From Salivita marina (GTDB lineage Bacteria > Pseudomonadota > Gammaproteobacteria > Pseudomonadales > Azotimanducaceae): 64,000 nt of DNA. The notes beneath the pieces are model-generated. The model had not been told where the DNA came from. It saw only the letters and a list, made by a program, of their open reading frames with translations, and ran no database searches. Below are positions 8,806 to 17,814 of this stretch, piece after piece. The number at the start of each line of letters is the position of its first letter. The stretch's first letter is position 1. The DNA is taken from positions 1,034,670 to 1,098,669 of the forward strand of contig JAYQNS010000002.1 of NCBI GenBank assembly GCA_038144425.1, given 5' to 3'. The position numbers and the translations under genes were made by a program.

Positions 8806-9702
8806 TTAGCGGCCGGCGACCCGCTTTAGGAAAGTGTCTAGGGCCCGTTCCCGCGCTTCGCCCTGACCGAGGGTGAAGTCGGGCACGATGAATTCATCAA
8901 CGCCGGCCTCGGCATAGGCATCGAGCGCATCCCGAAGGGCCTCCGGCGTCCCCACCAGCTTGGGCATGGTGCTCGGCGCGGCGGACCAGCGCTCTACGGT
9001 CCCGGGGTCATCGCTCATGAAGATAAGTGCCTGGGCTGAGCGGTGGATTGCCTTAGGGGCCCGGCCGCGGGCCCGGCATTGGGCCTCGAGCACCGAGCCC
9101 TTATGGGCCAAGGTTTCCGGCGTGCCCCAAACGTTCCATTCGTCGGCCCAACGCGCGGCAATGCGCAGGGTGACTTTTTCGCCGCCGCCGCCGATGAGGA
9201 GGGGTAAGGGACTCTGCAGGGGCTTGGGTTCAAGGCTAGCCCTCGCCAGGGTGTAGTAGGCGCCGGCGAAGTCGCTTTGAGCCTGGGTGAACAGGGTTTT
9301 GATCACCGCGCAGGCTTCATCGAGGCGCGCCAAGCGCTCGGCGACGGTATAGAAGGGCACACCGTATTGCTGATGTTCGTTTTCCTGCCAGCCGGCGCCT
9401 AGGCCGAGCACCATGCGGCCGCCGCTGATGTGGTCCAGCGTAGCCGCCATCTTCGCGAGGACCGCAGGATGCCGGTAGGTGTTCCCGCAGACCAGCGTGC
9501 CGAGACGAAGGCGGGGCACGGCGGTGGCCAGGGCGCTCAGGGTCGTCCAACATTCGGGCCAGGGAACCGATGTGTCTTCCGCGTTGGGCATGAAGTGATC
9601 GGCGTACCAGAGACCATCGAAGCCCGCCGCCTCTGCGTACCGGGCAAGGCCTAGCACCACCTCAAAGGGTTGGGCCGGATTGGGCCACAGGCTGATTTTC
9701 AT
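8806..9702 (-). CDS. LLM-class flavin-dependent oxidoreductase (luciferase-like)
   Basis: 298-residue TIM-barrel protein of the bacterial luciferase-like family. Family features seen are the N-terminal AEAAGFDGLWYADHF strand-helix, the GRMVLGLGAGWQENEH segment, and the PLLIGGGGEKVTLRIAARWADEWN flavin-phosphate region. The cofactor may be FMN or F420; annotation pipelines often say F420, but nothing in the window shows F420 synthesis. It leads the reverse-strand operon with the NUDIX and crotonase genes, hinting at oxidation or oxygenation of an acyl-CoA-derived compound. RBS GGGGGAGAAAG precedes the ATG. Confidence 0.85.
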   Translation of the reverse strand: MKISLWPNPAQPFEVVLGLARYAEAAGFDGLWYADHFMPNAEDTSVPWPECWTTLSALATAVPRLRLGTLVCGNTYRHPAVLAKMAATLDHISGGRMVLGLGAGWQENEHQQYGVPFYTVAERLARLDEACAVIKTLFTQAQSDFAGAYYTLARASLEPKPLQSPLPLLIGGGGEKVTLRIAARWADEWNVWGTPETLAHKGSVLEAQCRARGRAPKAIHRSAQALIFMSDDPGTVERWSAAPSTMPKLVGTPEALRDALDAYAEAGVDEFIVPDFTLGQGEARERALDTFLKRVAGR

Positions 9703-9770
9703 CTTTCTCCCCCTCTCCTCCCTCTCTAAGCTACCAGAAAGCTCGGGAAACCACCCCTGGGGAGTGGCTC

Positions 9771-10052
9771 ATGCCAGCGCTAGCCTATATCGAGGTGACC
9801 TACCATCTGTCCGGCTGCCGGTCCCTGAAGGAACGGCGAAGCCGGCTCTCGCCGGTGACCGAACGCCTGGGACGGCAGCGTCACCTCGCCCTGTGCCAGG
9901 TGCCCGGGGATGCGCTGAAAGAGGCATCGCTAGCCATCGCCGTGGTGGCCCCGGATCCTAAGACCCTTCAGCAGCGCCTGGATGGGGTGCTGCGAACCTT
10001 GGAAGACGGCGTGGACGCGGTGGTCGTGCGGCTGGAGCACGAGGTGCTATGA
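9771..10052 (+). CDS. DUF503 family small protein (YlxP-like)
   Basis: 93-residue protein with the DUF503 signature near the N terminus: an initial beta strand then the SLKERRSRL motif, which matches the SLKEKR pattern of the YlxP family. The second half alternates beta strands and helices and ends with VRLEHEVL. The function is not established; Gram-positive homologues lie beside ribosome-maturation genes, which suggests an RNA-related role. Its stop overlaps the start of the following lipoprotein gene by four bases (ATGA), so the two are probably co-translated. Confidence 0.75.
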   Translation: MPALAYIEVTYHLSGCRSLKERRSRLSPVTERLGRQRHLALCQVPGDALKEASLAIAVVAPDPKTLQQRLDGVLRTLEDGVDAVVVRLEHEVL

Positions 10053-11128
10053 GGATCCCCGGGCGCATGAAGACCTTGGGCTCTGGGCTCTTGCCGCTCC
10101 TTGCCCTTCTCCTCGGGGGCTGCGATCCCGCGCCTCCCGACGCCTATGTGCAGCGCCTGTCCGATGCCCTCGAGCTTCCCCAGCCTAGCCTTTCGGCCCC
10201 GACAGCTTGGCCCCGGCCTCGGCTGCGCCAAGCGCCGGTACCGGAGGAAAAGGGGGATATGCTGGATTTTCTGGCCCTCCAGCGCTGTGGCCTGGGCGCC
10301 GTTTTGGGCGCGCGGAACGGCCCCCTGGGGCGGGTGATGGATGGCCCGGAGCGCCTTCGTTACGAGCTGCGCTTTCGAGAAGGCGCCGAGCGCTGTCTGA
10401 CCGTGCTTGAAGGGGAGGAACGGGCGCGACTCGAAGCCCTCCTTGCTCGGAAGAGGGAAAGCTGGCCCGCGGTGCTGTGGAATGGAACGGTCGGGAGCGC
10501 AGCCTGGGCGCGGCTCTATGCCGCTGGCGGTGAGGACTGGGACCCCCCACCCGCCATCGCGGGCGCGGCGGCGCTGGAAGCCCTGGAGCCTTTCCGCGCG
10601 CGGATGAAGGCCCTTGGGCCGTCCCCCCTGGGCGCGAGCCCTGAGGCGCTTGCGGCGGCGGAGGATCCTGCGGACTGGCATGGGCCCTGGGAGGCGCTTA
10701 CGCAGCAACGCTACCCTGGCGTGGCGCTCCACCAGCTTCAGCGCCTCACCCATGCCCTGGAGGGCGCCGCCATGTTGCTTGAGCAACGGGAGAGGCAGCG
10801 TCCCCTGTGCCCTCAGGGCCGTCCGACGCCTCGGGCAAGGCACGTGAACGCGGTGTTTCTTCGCTATTATGGCACGGGGCTGCAGCCGGCCATGGCAGAG
10901 CTCGAGCGGGGCCTCAGGCCTTGGCTTGAGACCACCGGGAAGCTCTGGGCGCAGCTTCAAGGGGGCGCGCCGCTCGCAGCGCGACCAGCTTTGAGAGGCT
11001 TTCTGGATCCTCGGGCGCCTGGGCCCTGGCAGGCCTACCTGGCCGCCCGGGATCGGCACACGATTCAGTGGCAAGGGGTGCTCGGGGCGTGCCAGCTCAT
11101 GCCCGGGGCGACGGCCCCCTCGTCTTAG
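10049..11128 (+). CDS. DUF3080 family lipoprotein
   Basis: 359-residue predicted lipoprotein. A signal sequence with lipobox LGGC places the acylated cysteine near residue 25, followed by Asp-Pro. The body matches my recollection of DUF3080 (segments GPLGRVMDGPERLRYELRF and WPAVLWN), a gammaproteobacterial family of unknown function, mostly helical. The first ATG (10049) was kept because it overlaps the upstream stop; an in-frame ATG at 10067 would also leave a full signal peptide. Gene order with a DUF503 protein suggests co-expression only. Confidence 0.75.
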   Translation: MRIPGRMKTLGSGLLPLLALLLGGCDPAPPDAYVQRLSDALELPQPSLSAPTAWPRPRLRQAPVPEEKGDMLDFLALQRCGLGAVLGARNGPLGRVMDGPERLRYELRFREGAERCLTVLEGEERARLEALLARKRESWPAVLWNGTVGSAAWARLYAAGGEDWDPPPAIAGAAALEALEPFRARMKALGPSPLGASPEALAAAEDPADWHGPWEALTQQRYPGVALHQLQRLTHALEGAAMLLEQRERQRPLCPQGRPTPRARHVNAVFLRYYGTGLQPAMAELERGLRPWLETTGKLWAQLQGGAPLAARPALRGFLDPRAPGPWQAYLAARDRHTIQWQGVLGACQLMPGATAPSS

Positions 11129-11137
11129 GAGACCTTG

Positions 11138-11497
11138 ATGCGCTTCCTACTCTTGCTCGCGCTGATTGGCGCGGTGTTCTGGGCCCTAAGGCGAAGCCTC
11201 GGGGAGCAACGGCAGGCGCGCCTGGCTCAGCTGGGGCTGCCCGGAAGGTGGTGCCGAGATGGGGGCCATGAGCTTGTACTTGAAGGGGGGCTCACGGGCG
11301 GTAGTTACCGAGAGCTGCGCCCCGATGGCACCACGACAACCGGCCAATGGCGCTTGATGGGGGAGAGCTTGCTGCTTCGTCCGGCGTCCGATTCTTCCGG
11401 GTCCGAGGAAGTCCTTGAGCTTCGGGTATTTGGCTCAGATCGGCTAGGTCTCCACGGAAAAATCCGAAAGAACCATGTGTACGATCGGGTGAGCTAG
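11138..11497 (+). CDS. Small membrane-anchored protein of unknown function
   Basis: 119-residue protein with an N-terminal hydrophobic helix (about residues 2-16) and then a basic linker, followed by a soluble domain rich in short beta strands (LELVLEGG, SYRELRPDGTTTTGQWRL). The repeated strand-turn pattern resembles lipocalin-like or META/calycin folds, but I do not recognise the family. ATG 11138 is preceded by an in-frame TTG; the ATG has TAGGAGA at good spacing. Its stop codon overlaps the stop of the convergent symporter gene. Confidence 0.65.
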   Translation: MRFLLLLALIGAVFWALRRSLGEQRQARLAQLGLPGRWCRDGGHELVLEGGLTGGSYRELRPDGTTTTGQWRLMGESLLLRPASDSSGSEEVLELRVFGSDRLGLHGKIRKNHVYDRVS

Positions 11498-12886
11498 GCC
11501 TCTCGGTTTCGAAGGGCATGGAGCACGAGAAAGCTAAAGGCGAAGCCAGGCAGGATCTCGTAAAGATCGAAGATGCCCCCCTTCAGCTGGCCCCAGAGCA
11601 CCACCGTGCCCCCGCCGGCGACCATGCCCCAGAAGGCGCCCCGGGCGCTGAAGCCCTTCCCATAGAGGGCGTAGAGCACGGCGGGGCCGAAGCTGGCCCC
11701 GAGACCCGCCCAGGCATAGCTCACAAGGCTCAGCACCTTCGAGTTCGGGTCCTGAGCGAGCGCAAGCGCCGTGGCCGCCACCAGCAGCACCGCGCCCCGG
11801 CCTACGTTGAGCCGCGCCCGGGCCGAGGCCGTGGGCCTCAGGACTGCGAAGACATCCTCAGCGAGGGCCGTAGAGGCCACCAGGAGCTGGGAGTCGATGG
11901 TACTCATCACCGCCGCCAGAATGGCCGCAAGGATCACGCCGGCGAGGGCCGGGGTAAGGAGGCTCTGGGTGAGGGCGATGAAGACCGTTTCCGGATCGGC
12001 CAGATCGGGCAGGAGGCGCGGGCCCAGGAGTCCGAGGGCAACGGCGCCAAGGCCGCTGAGAATCATCCAGCCCATGCCGATGCGCGTGGCTTGCCGGGCC
12101 TCGGAGGCGCGGCGGAGGGCCATGAAGCGCGCGAGGATGTGGGGCTGGCCTACATAGCCTAAGCCCCAGGCCACGAGGGACAGCCACCCCATCAGGGTTA
12201 GGCCAGAGAACAGTTCGAGGTGGCCCGCGGGGAGCGGTGCGTTCGCTGGCGCAAGAATCGCTAGGGCGGGGACCAGCAGAAGCGCTCCCAGCATCAGGAG
12301 GCCTTGGAAAAAATCCGTCCAGGCCACGGCGAGAAAGCCCCCAGCCATGGTGTAGGCAACGATCACTCCGGCGCCCAAGAGCAGGGCCGTGAGGTAGGAC
12401 AGGCCCAACGTGCTTTCAAAGAGCCGAGCGCCGGCCACGAGGCCTGCGGACACGTAAAAGGTAAAGAAAAAAGAATAGGATCAGGATCGTGGCCAGGGCG
12501 CGTACGGCTCGCCGACTCCGGGGACTGCCCTCGGCCCGCTGAGCGAAAAACGCTGGCAGAGTGAGCGCGCCGCCCTGTCCGTCCCCCGTGCCCGTGGCGT
12601 CCCTCAGCCGCGCCGCTACGAAGCGCCAGTTCAGATAGGCGCCGAGCATCAGCCCGATCATGATCCAGCTTTCCGTGAGGCCGCCCAGGAATACGGCCCC
12701 GGGCAGGCCGAGGAGGAGCCAGCCGCTCATATCCGAGGCGCCGGCGGAGAGCGCCGCCACGGCCGGCCCAAGGCTTCGGCCCCCAAGGACATAGTCCGTT
12801 TCGTTTCGGGTCTTCCGCCAGGCTGCAAGGGCCAGCACAAAGAGTGCGGCGAGGTAGAGGGTGAAGGCGGCGGTGGTGGCGGTCAT
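11494..12886 (-). pseudogene. putP: Sodium/proline symporter PutP-like, split by one extra base
   Basis: Two overlapping frames together encode a complete ~463-residue sodium:solute symporter. The first (from ATG 12886) runs through DYVLGGRSLGPAVAALSAGASDMSGWLLLG, a Na+-site region typical of PutP, and reaches LILFFF; the second continues TFYVSAGLVAGARLFES, the exact continuation expected for PutP. The join is a run of six A on the plus strand (12467-12472); removing one base restores the whole frame. The protein would have 12-13 membrane helices and import proline (inferred from similarity). Most probably a homopolymer sequencing error rather than a dead gene, as the rest is undamaged. Confidence 0.85.
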
Positions 12887-12976
12887 GGGGCTTCCTGGCT
12901 TAGGCCGGTCTCGAGGGCGGGGCGGGCAGGCCGTGGTTCGGGCGCGTACACTTGCCCCGAACCATTGGAGACTGCC

Positions 12977-13471
12977 ATGTCATCAAGCTTGCCAGAAATC
13001 ATTCTTCAGCGCGCCAGCGGCCAGGAAGAGGCCCTTAACGCCTATGCGGGGCAGGTGCTGCTCGTGGTCAATACGGCCAGCCAGTGCGGCTTTACGCCGC
13101 AGTACGAAGCTCTTGAGCAGCTGCAGCAACATTTTGGCGGGGAGGGCTTTACCGTGCTGGCGTTTCCCTGCAACCAGTTTGGGCGTCAGGAGCCGGGAGA
13201 TGATGAAACTATCGCCAGCTTCTGTGAGACGCGCTTCCACACCACCTTTCCGCTGTTTGCGAAAACCGAGGTAAATGGCCCTGAGGCCCACCCCCTCTTT
13301 ACGCACTTAAAGGCGGCGGCACCGGGGGTTCTGGGTACGCAGGCGATCAAGTGGAACTTTACGAAGTTCCTGGTGGACCGCCGGGGCCAGGTGCGGGCGC
13401 GCTTCGCCCCGAGCACGGACCCCCTAAGCTTCATTAGCGCGATTAAGGACTGTTTGCAGGAGACCCCATGA
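12977..13471 (+). CDS. Glutathione peroxidase family protein
   Basis: 164-residue thioredoxin-fold peroxidase that reduces hydroperoxides using a thiol donor. The peroxidatic residue is Cys (about residue 37) in NTASQCGFT, the Gln of the catalytic tetrad lies in FPCNQFGRQEPG, and the Trp-Asn pair is in IKWNFTKFLVD, all standard for non-selenium GPx (BtuE/Gpx type). ATG 12977 was chosen over an upstream TTG because GGAG lies eight bases before it. The stop overlaps the start of the next gene (ATGA). Confidence 0.93.
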   Translation: MSSSLPEIILQRASGQEEALNAYAGQVLLVVNTASQCGFTPQYEALEQLQQHFGGEGFTVLAFPCNQFGRQEPGDDETIASFCETRFHTTFPLFAKTEVNGPEAHPLFTHLKAAAPGVLGTQAIKWNFTKFLVDRRGQVRARFAPSTDPLSFISAIKDCLQETP

Positions 13472-14360
13472 CCACCTCGTCCTCGCCCTGGGCGGCCGCC
13501 CAGCGGCTCTTTGCAGCCCTCGAGCGTCGCTTTGTGCCCGACAACCAGGGCGTCGATTTCTCCCGGGTGCGGGCCGCGCGCTGGGTGCCCGGCCCCCTCG
13601 GGGGTCGGCTCGTCGCGGGGGGCGCCATCGATGGCGTAGGCCTTGAGGACCTAGTTGGGCTAGACGCCCAGCGTGCCCGGGTGGTCGCTAACGTGACGCA
13701 GTTCGTAGCGGGCCTGCCTGCCAATAACATGCTGCTTTGGGGCGCCCGGGGCACGGGGAAGTCATCCCTTGTGCACGGGGTTCTGAATCATTTTTCGGAT
13801 CAGGGCCTCCGCCTCTTGGAAGTTGAGCGCGATGCCCTGGGGGATTTGCCGGAGATTTCCGAGCGCCTCGGCGCCTTGCCCTATCGGTTTTTACTTTTCT
13901 GCGATGACCTGTCCTTTGAGGGGGCGAGCTTGGCTACAAGGCGCTGAAGTCGGCGCTGGAAGGGACGGTTTTTGCGGGGGCGGGGAACGTGATGCTGGTG
14001 GCGACCTCCAACCGGCGTCATCTCATGCCCGAGAGGGCGGCGGAGAACCAGCAATTCACCCACACGGATACGGGCGAAGTTCACCCGGGGGAGACCACGG
14101 AGGAAAAGCTTTCCCTAGCCGATCGCTTTGGCCTGTGGGTGTCCTTTCATCCCATGGCTCAGCCCGCTTACCTGGAAGCGGCGGCGCGCTGGGTAGCCCA
14201 CTACGGTGCGCCCCATGGGGTCACCTTTACCGACGCAGCCCGGGCCGCCGCCCTGACTTGGGCCCTCACCCGAGGGGCGCGCAGCGGCCGGGTGGCCCAT
14301 CATTTTGCCCGCCACTGGGTAGGGCAGGAGGCCCTCTCTGCGCGCCGAACGCAGGGCTAG
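13468..14360 (+). pseudogene. DUF815 family ATPase, split by one missing base
   Basis: P-loop ATPase of the DUF815 family, read in two frames. Part one contains Walker A GARGTGKSS (about residue 92) and ends in the Walker B-like FCDDLSFEG; part two resumes YKALKSALEG and continues through VMLVATSNRRHLMPE, which in this family directly follows Walker B. Adding one G to the G run at 13920-13924 joins them into a ~297-residue protein, the normal family length. Function is unknown; these are AAA+-like proteins of proteobacteria. Likely a sequence error. The start overlaps the glutathione peroxidase stop. Confidence 0.85.
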
Positions 14361-14392
14361 CGGACCCTAGGGATTTTTATCCGATGAGATGC

Positions 14393-14420
14393 TTGACTAC
14401 GGTGAGGGGATCGCTAGACT
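14393..14420 (+). promoter_or_regulatory. Sigma-70 promoter of the tRNA-Glu/tRNA-Gly unit
   Basis: TTGACT at 14393-14398 and TAGACT at 14415-14420 with a 16-base spacer, followed by a GC-rich discriminator (ACGCGGCC). GC-rich discriminators are typical of stable-RNA promoters under stringent control; DksA is encoded 14.5 kb away. Confidence 0.7.
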
Positions 14421-14468
14421 ACGCGGCCTGTCAACGGGAGCCGAGTCCTAGCGGTGTTGGCATGAAGC

Positions 14469-14544
14469 GTCCCCTTCGTCTAGAGGCCTAGGACACCGCC
14501 CTTTCACGGCGGTAACAGGGGTTCGAATCCCCTAGGGGACGCCA
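14469..14544 (+). tRNA. tRNA-Glu (anticodon TTC)
   Basis: 76 bases including the encoded CCA. It matches the gammaproteobacterial tRNA-Glu: acceptor GTCCCCT, anticodon stem CCGCC with loop containing TTC, and T loop GTTCGAATC. First of a tandem pair with tRNA-Gly. Confidence 0.97.
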
Positions 14545-14603
14545 CTATTTTTGCGTCTTGCTCGACTCAGGGCGCTGGGCGTTCGGCGCTCAAACGCGGT
14601 TTC

Positions 14604-14679
<76 letters not shown>

Positions 14680-14689
14680 AATCCTTAAG

Positions 14690-14713
14690 CGGCGCCTCCG
14701 GGCGCCGTTTTTT
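14690..14713 (+). terminator. Terminator after tRNA-Gly
   Basis: GGCGCC stem with TCCG loop, GGCGCC, then six T (CGGCGCC/GGCGCCG with U tract). The same 16-base hairpin core recurs at 43183-43198 between moxR and the VWA gene without a T tract. Confidence 0.9.
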
Positions 14714-14735
14714 GTTTGCGGCGCATTAAAAAGCG

Positions 14736-16622
14736 CTAGCGCTGAGACCCATTTAACATCACCGCCTCCACCGCATCCCGGGCGCTTTCTGGCGCGCCGG
14801 CGCAGAGCCCTTGGCCGAAGCGCTTGGGCGTCGGGGCCGTAGCGTCCGCCCCGGGGGCTGGGGTGGGTAGGCGCAGCTGGTAGCTGTTGAAGGCCAGAAG
14901 CTTCGGCCAGCTGGGGTCGAGCGCCGCGCGGCGATTCCACTGGGCGCAGCGAGTTGTTTCGTAGCTTTCCCGCGCGGCTTCGTAGCGGCCTCGGCTGATA
15001 CGGCTGAGGTATTTACGCCAGCGGTAATTCGGGGCGTTATCGGGAACGAAATGGGCAGGCTTGAAGGGATTCGGAGGCACGGCGCGATCGTGCAGCACGT
15101 CCACCAGCTGTCCATCCTCCGTGAGCCCCACAAAGAGATACCAGCCGCCTACGGTGCTGGGGTATGGCGCAAACATATTCCAGTGTTGGTCTAAACGAAG
15201 GCTTTGAATCACCGGTTCAAGCTGGCGTCGGAGGGTGAGGCTGGCCTCGCTCAGGGCGCTTGGGGTTTCGGGCGTGCGCAGCGCTGGCACGCTGGTGATG
15301 TTCCAGCCCACCACGGCGAGGAAGGCCAGGGCAGCGAGGCCTGGGGGCGCCGCGGGAGAGGGGTATGGGGTCCAGGGGAGCAGGAGCGCGGTCCCCCGCC
15401 CGAACAGGCGGCGCTGCTCGCCGATAAAGTGGTAGATCCGGTCCCCGGGGCGGGTGGTGGCGCGGAGCACTGGCGCCAGCCAGCGCAGGCGCTGGCCCGA
15501 GGCAAACACCGTGGCCAGGGCCGCCCAGCGCAGGTGCCGGGCGCCGTCCTCCGTGACCACGATCCAGCTCACTTCCCGCTCAAGCAAGGGCCCCAGTTCC
15601 GGATCGTCCTGCGCAGGGCCCAGGTGGCGCAGGTTCAAGCCTAGGATGCGCCACAGGAGCAGGCAGGTCTTTTCGCAGAAGCCGCAGTCCCGGTCGAAAT
15701 AAATCGCCAGCGGTGCGGCGGGGCGCGAGGTGAGGCGCGCGGCGCTGTGCCAGAAGGCTGGGGGCAGGAGAATCAGGAGGGAGGCGATGCTGATGAAGGG
15801 AAAGAGCCCGATTTTCAGGTTGAGGATGAATCCGAGCTCGAGGGTGATGAGCCCAAGGGCGGCCAGCGTGCGAGGCCAGGGGTTTTGCGTCGGCCAGAGG
15901 GCCAGCATCGGGGCCAGGAGCTCAAGCCACCAAACGTAGCGACTGAGCGGCACCGTTAGACCGTGCCAGTCGGCCCAGAAGGGGGCCAGGTAGGCTGCAA
16001 ATTGATTATGGGAAAGCGCGTAGTAGATCGCCGTGCCGTCCACCCGCCAGGCGTCGCCGTTTTTCAAGAACGCCGAAAAAAAGTACACCGCTAGCACCTG
16101 AAAGATCAGGGCCTTCGAAGCGATGCTGAGGTGTGTTGGGCTGTGGCCTCCGGGGACGTCTTCGCGGCTAGGCCGCTGCACTGCCGCTGCTAGGGAGAGG
16201 CGCGCACCCCAGGGCAGGAAGAGGCCCCAGAACAGGAGCAGGAGCAGCAGGTTGTCGCCCCCCTGGAGCACCAGGGGGTTTCGGTTATGGAGCGATGCCA
16301 GCAGGAGGAAGCTCACGAGGGTTGAGAGCCAGGGCCGGATGCCGAGGGTCAGGGTGAGGGCCGCAAGGGCGGAAAGGACCCCAAGGCCTAGGGTCCAGCG
16401 GGGATCGTCGAAGAGCCAGTAGAGAGAGAGGCGCCAGGGTTCGGCCAGCCGCCGGGAGAGCTCCGCCCCATAGAGGCCTTCAGCCCCAAGGAAGGTCAGC
16501 CAGTCGCTGCTGCGCAGTAGGAGGTCCGCGAGGATAAGGAGCCCCACGGCGATACGCAGGAGTCCCAGGGCCCGCAGATCGACGGTAAAGGGGGCCCGGA
16601 GGGCTCGCGGTAGGCGCTCCAT
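14736..16622 (-). CDS. HTTM-domain membrane protein with a DCC thiol-disulfide (DUF393) insert
   Basis: 628-residue protein. The N-terminal ~290 residues hold multiple hydrophobic helices with the HTTM pattern (LRALGLLRIAVGLLILADL and a NGDAWRVDGTAIYYAL loop), the domain related to vitamin-K-dependent gamma-carboxylase. At about residues 304-318 lies YFDRDCGFCEKTC, the CxxC start of a DCC/DUF393 thiol-disulfide domain. A further helix and a soluble tail (QHWNMFAPYPS, typical of bacterial HTTM proteins) follow. Function is unknown; redox or carboxylase-like chemistry at the membrane is possible. The start immediately abuts the stop of the upstream peptidase gene on the same strand. Confidence 0.8.
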   Translation of the reverse strand: MERLPRALRAPFTVDLRALGLLRIAVGLLILADLLLRSSDWLTFLGAEGLYGAELSRRLAEPWRLSLYWLFDDPRWTLGLGVLSALAALTLTLGIRPWLSTLVSFLLLASLHNRNPLVLQGGDNLLLLLLFWGLFLPWGARLSLAAAVQRPSREDVPGGHSPTHLSIASKALIFQVLAVYFFSAFLKNGDAWRVDGTAIYYALSHNQFAAYLAPFWADWHGLTVPLSRYVWWLELLAPMLALWPTQNPWPRTLAALGLITLELGFILNLKIGLFPFISIASLLILLPPAFWHSAARLTSRPAAPLAIYFDRDCGFCEKTCLLLWRILGLNLRHLGPAQDDPELGPLLEREVSWIVVTEDGARHLRWAALATVFASGQRLRWLAPVLRATTRPGDRIYHFIGEQRRLFGRGTALLLPWTPYPSPAAPPGLAALAFLAVVGWNITSVPALRTPETPSALSEASLTLRRQLEPVIQSLRLDQHWNMFAPYPSTVGGWYLFVGLTEDGQLVDVLHDRAVPPNPFKPAHFVPDNAPNYRWRKYLSRISRGRYEAARESYETTRCAQWNRRAALDPSWPKLLAFNSYQLRLPTPAPGADATAPTPKRFGQGLCAGAPESARDAVEAVMLNGSQR

Positions 16623-17804
16623 CTAGGGGGCGCCGGGGGCGTAGCGCTGATCCCAACCCAGGGCGTTGTGCGCCTCAAGTACCTCAAGCACGGCGGGAAT
16701 GGGAATGGCTTTGAGCTCGCCTCGAGCCGAGCGCACCGTGGTCGCCATGAAGATGGCGTTGTAGACCGCTTCCTCCGTGGCCTCAGCGGCGGCGGCGAAG
16801 AGGGGGGAGAGGGCCGCATTGACCAGCACGCCGCCCCCTTCAGCGTCCTGGCTTTCCCTGGGCTTTCGCAGCTCCGGTGCCGTAGAAAAGGCAATGATGT
16901 AGTCGCCGGAGCCGTTGTGGGCGTAGGAGCCGGTGCGGCCGAGGCCCATCATCACCCGCTTGGCCACGCGCTCCAGGCCAAGGGCAGAAAGGGGGGCGTC
17001 CGTGGCCAGTACGATCATGATGGAGCCGTCTTCCCGGTCATCCGCGGGGGGCGCCTTCGCCAGGGCCTTTCGGTAGGGAAACTGTTCTAGCGCCCGGCCC
17101 ACGGGGGCGCCGTTCATGGTCAAAAAGCCGCCATAATTCGTTTGCACGAGCACGCCGAGGGTCCAGCCGCCGAGGCTTTCCGGCAGCACCCGGGAGCTCG
17201 TACCGATGCCTCCCTTCCAGCCAAAGGCCTGTGTCCCCGTGCCCGCACCTACGCTGCCTTCGGCGATGGGACCCTCCTCTGCGGCCTCCAGGGCTTCCCG
17301 CACGTGGGCGGGCCGCACCGGGTCGGACCACATGTCGTTTACCCGGCCATCGTTCGTTTCCCCCACGATAGGGTTGATGGTGTGCTCTCCCATGCCTGGC
17401 TGGTCGTACAACCAATCCACGAGGCCCCGGGCAGCGCTCCAGACGCAAAGGGTGCAGGTGAGCACGATGGGCGTCTCAAGCTCCCCGAACTCCCGCACCT
17501 GCGTTTCTCCGATGAGCTTGCCGTAGCCGTTGCCCACGTGGATCCAGGCAGGCATGGGGTGGGTGTAGAGGTTGCCGGGGCCCGGGATGATAGCGGTCAC
17601 GCCGGTGCGGATACGGTCCCCTTCAACGAGGGTTTTATGCCCCACCTTTATCCCGGCCACGTCCGTGAGGGCGTTCAAGGGCCCCGGGGCGAAGACCCCA
17701 GGTACCACGCCGAAGTCCCGGGCGCGGCCCCGGGGGTCCTCCGCCCTGGCGCTAAGGGCCAGGGCGAGAAGCGGCAGGACTATGAAAATTCGGCTGGGGC
17801 GCAT
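16623..17804 (-). CDS. P1-family (S58, DmpA/BapA-like) peptidase, secreted
   Basis: 393-residue protein with an N-terminal signal peptide (basic start, then FIVLPLLALALSARA). It belongs to the self-processing Ntn-fold aminopeptidase family S58: the family start RARDFGVVPGVFAPGPLNALTDVAGIKVGH, the WIHVGNGYGK segment, and the glycine-rich GSVGAGTGTQAFGWKGGIGT / SSR segment where autocleavage before the nucleophile is expected. Such enzymes release N-terminal D- or beta-amino acids from peptides. ATG 17804 has TAGGAG upstream; the longer frame is unsupported. It lies 10 bases after a small PA2817-like gene. Confidence 0.88.
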   Translation of the reverse strand: MRPSRIFIVLPLLALALSARAEDPRGRARDFGVVPGVFAPGPLNALTDVAGIKVGHKTLVEGDRIRTGVTAIIPGPGNLYTHPMPAWIHVGNGYGKLIGETQVREFGELETPIVLTCTLCVWSAARGLVDWLYDQPGMGEHTINPIVGETNDGRVNDMWSDPVRPAHVREALEAAEEGPIAEGSVGAGTGTQAFGWKGGIGTSSRVLPESLGGWTLGVLVQTNYGGFLTMNGAPVGRALEQFPYRKALAKAPPADDREDGSIMIVLATDAPLSALGLERVAKRVMMGLGRTGSYAHNGSGDYIIAFSTAPELRKPRESQDAEGGGVLVNAALSPLFAAAAEATEEAVYNAIFMATTVRSARGELKAIPIPAVLEVLEAHNALGWDQRYAPGAP

Positions 17805-17814
17805 GGCGAGGCTC

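Noticed and set aside
9968..11074. 368-codon reverse frame across the DUF3080 gene
   Set aside because: Arg/Pro/Gly-rich composition typical of antisense frames; the forward gene has a lipobox and family match.
11518..12162. 214-codon plus-strand frame opposite the PutP-like gene
   Set aside because: Antisense of membrane helices; His/Glu/Arg-rich and without family features.
12416..12886. Programmed +1 frameshift in the PutP-like gene
   Set aside because: The A6/T6 run lacks a stop or structure typical of known +1 sites, and similar one-base breaks occur in unrelated genes, pointing to sequence error.
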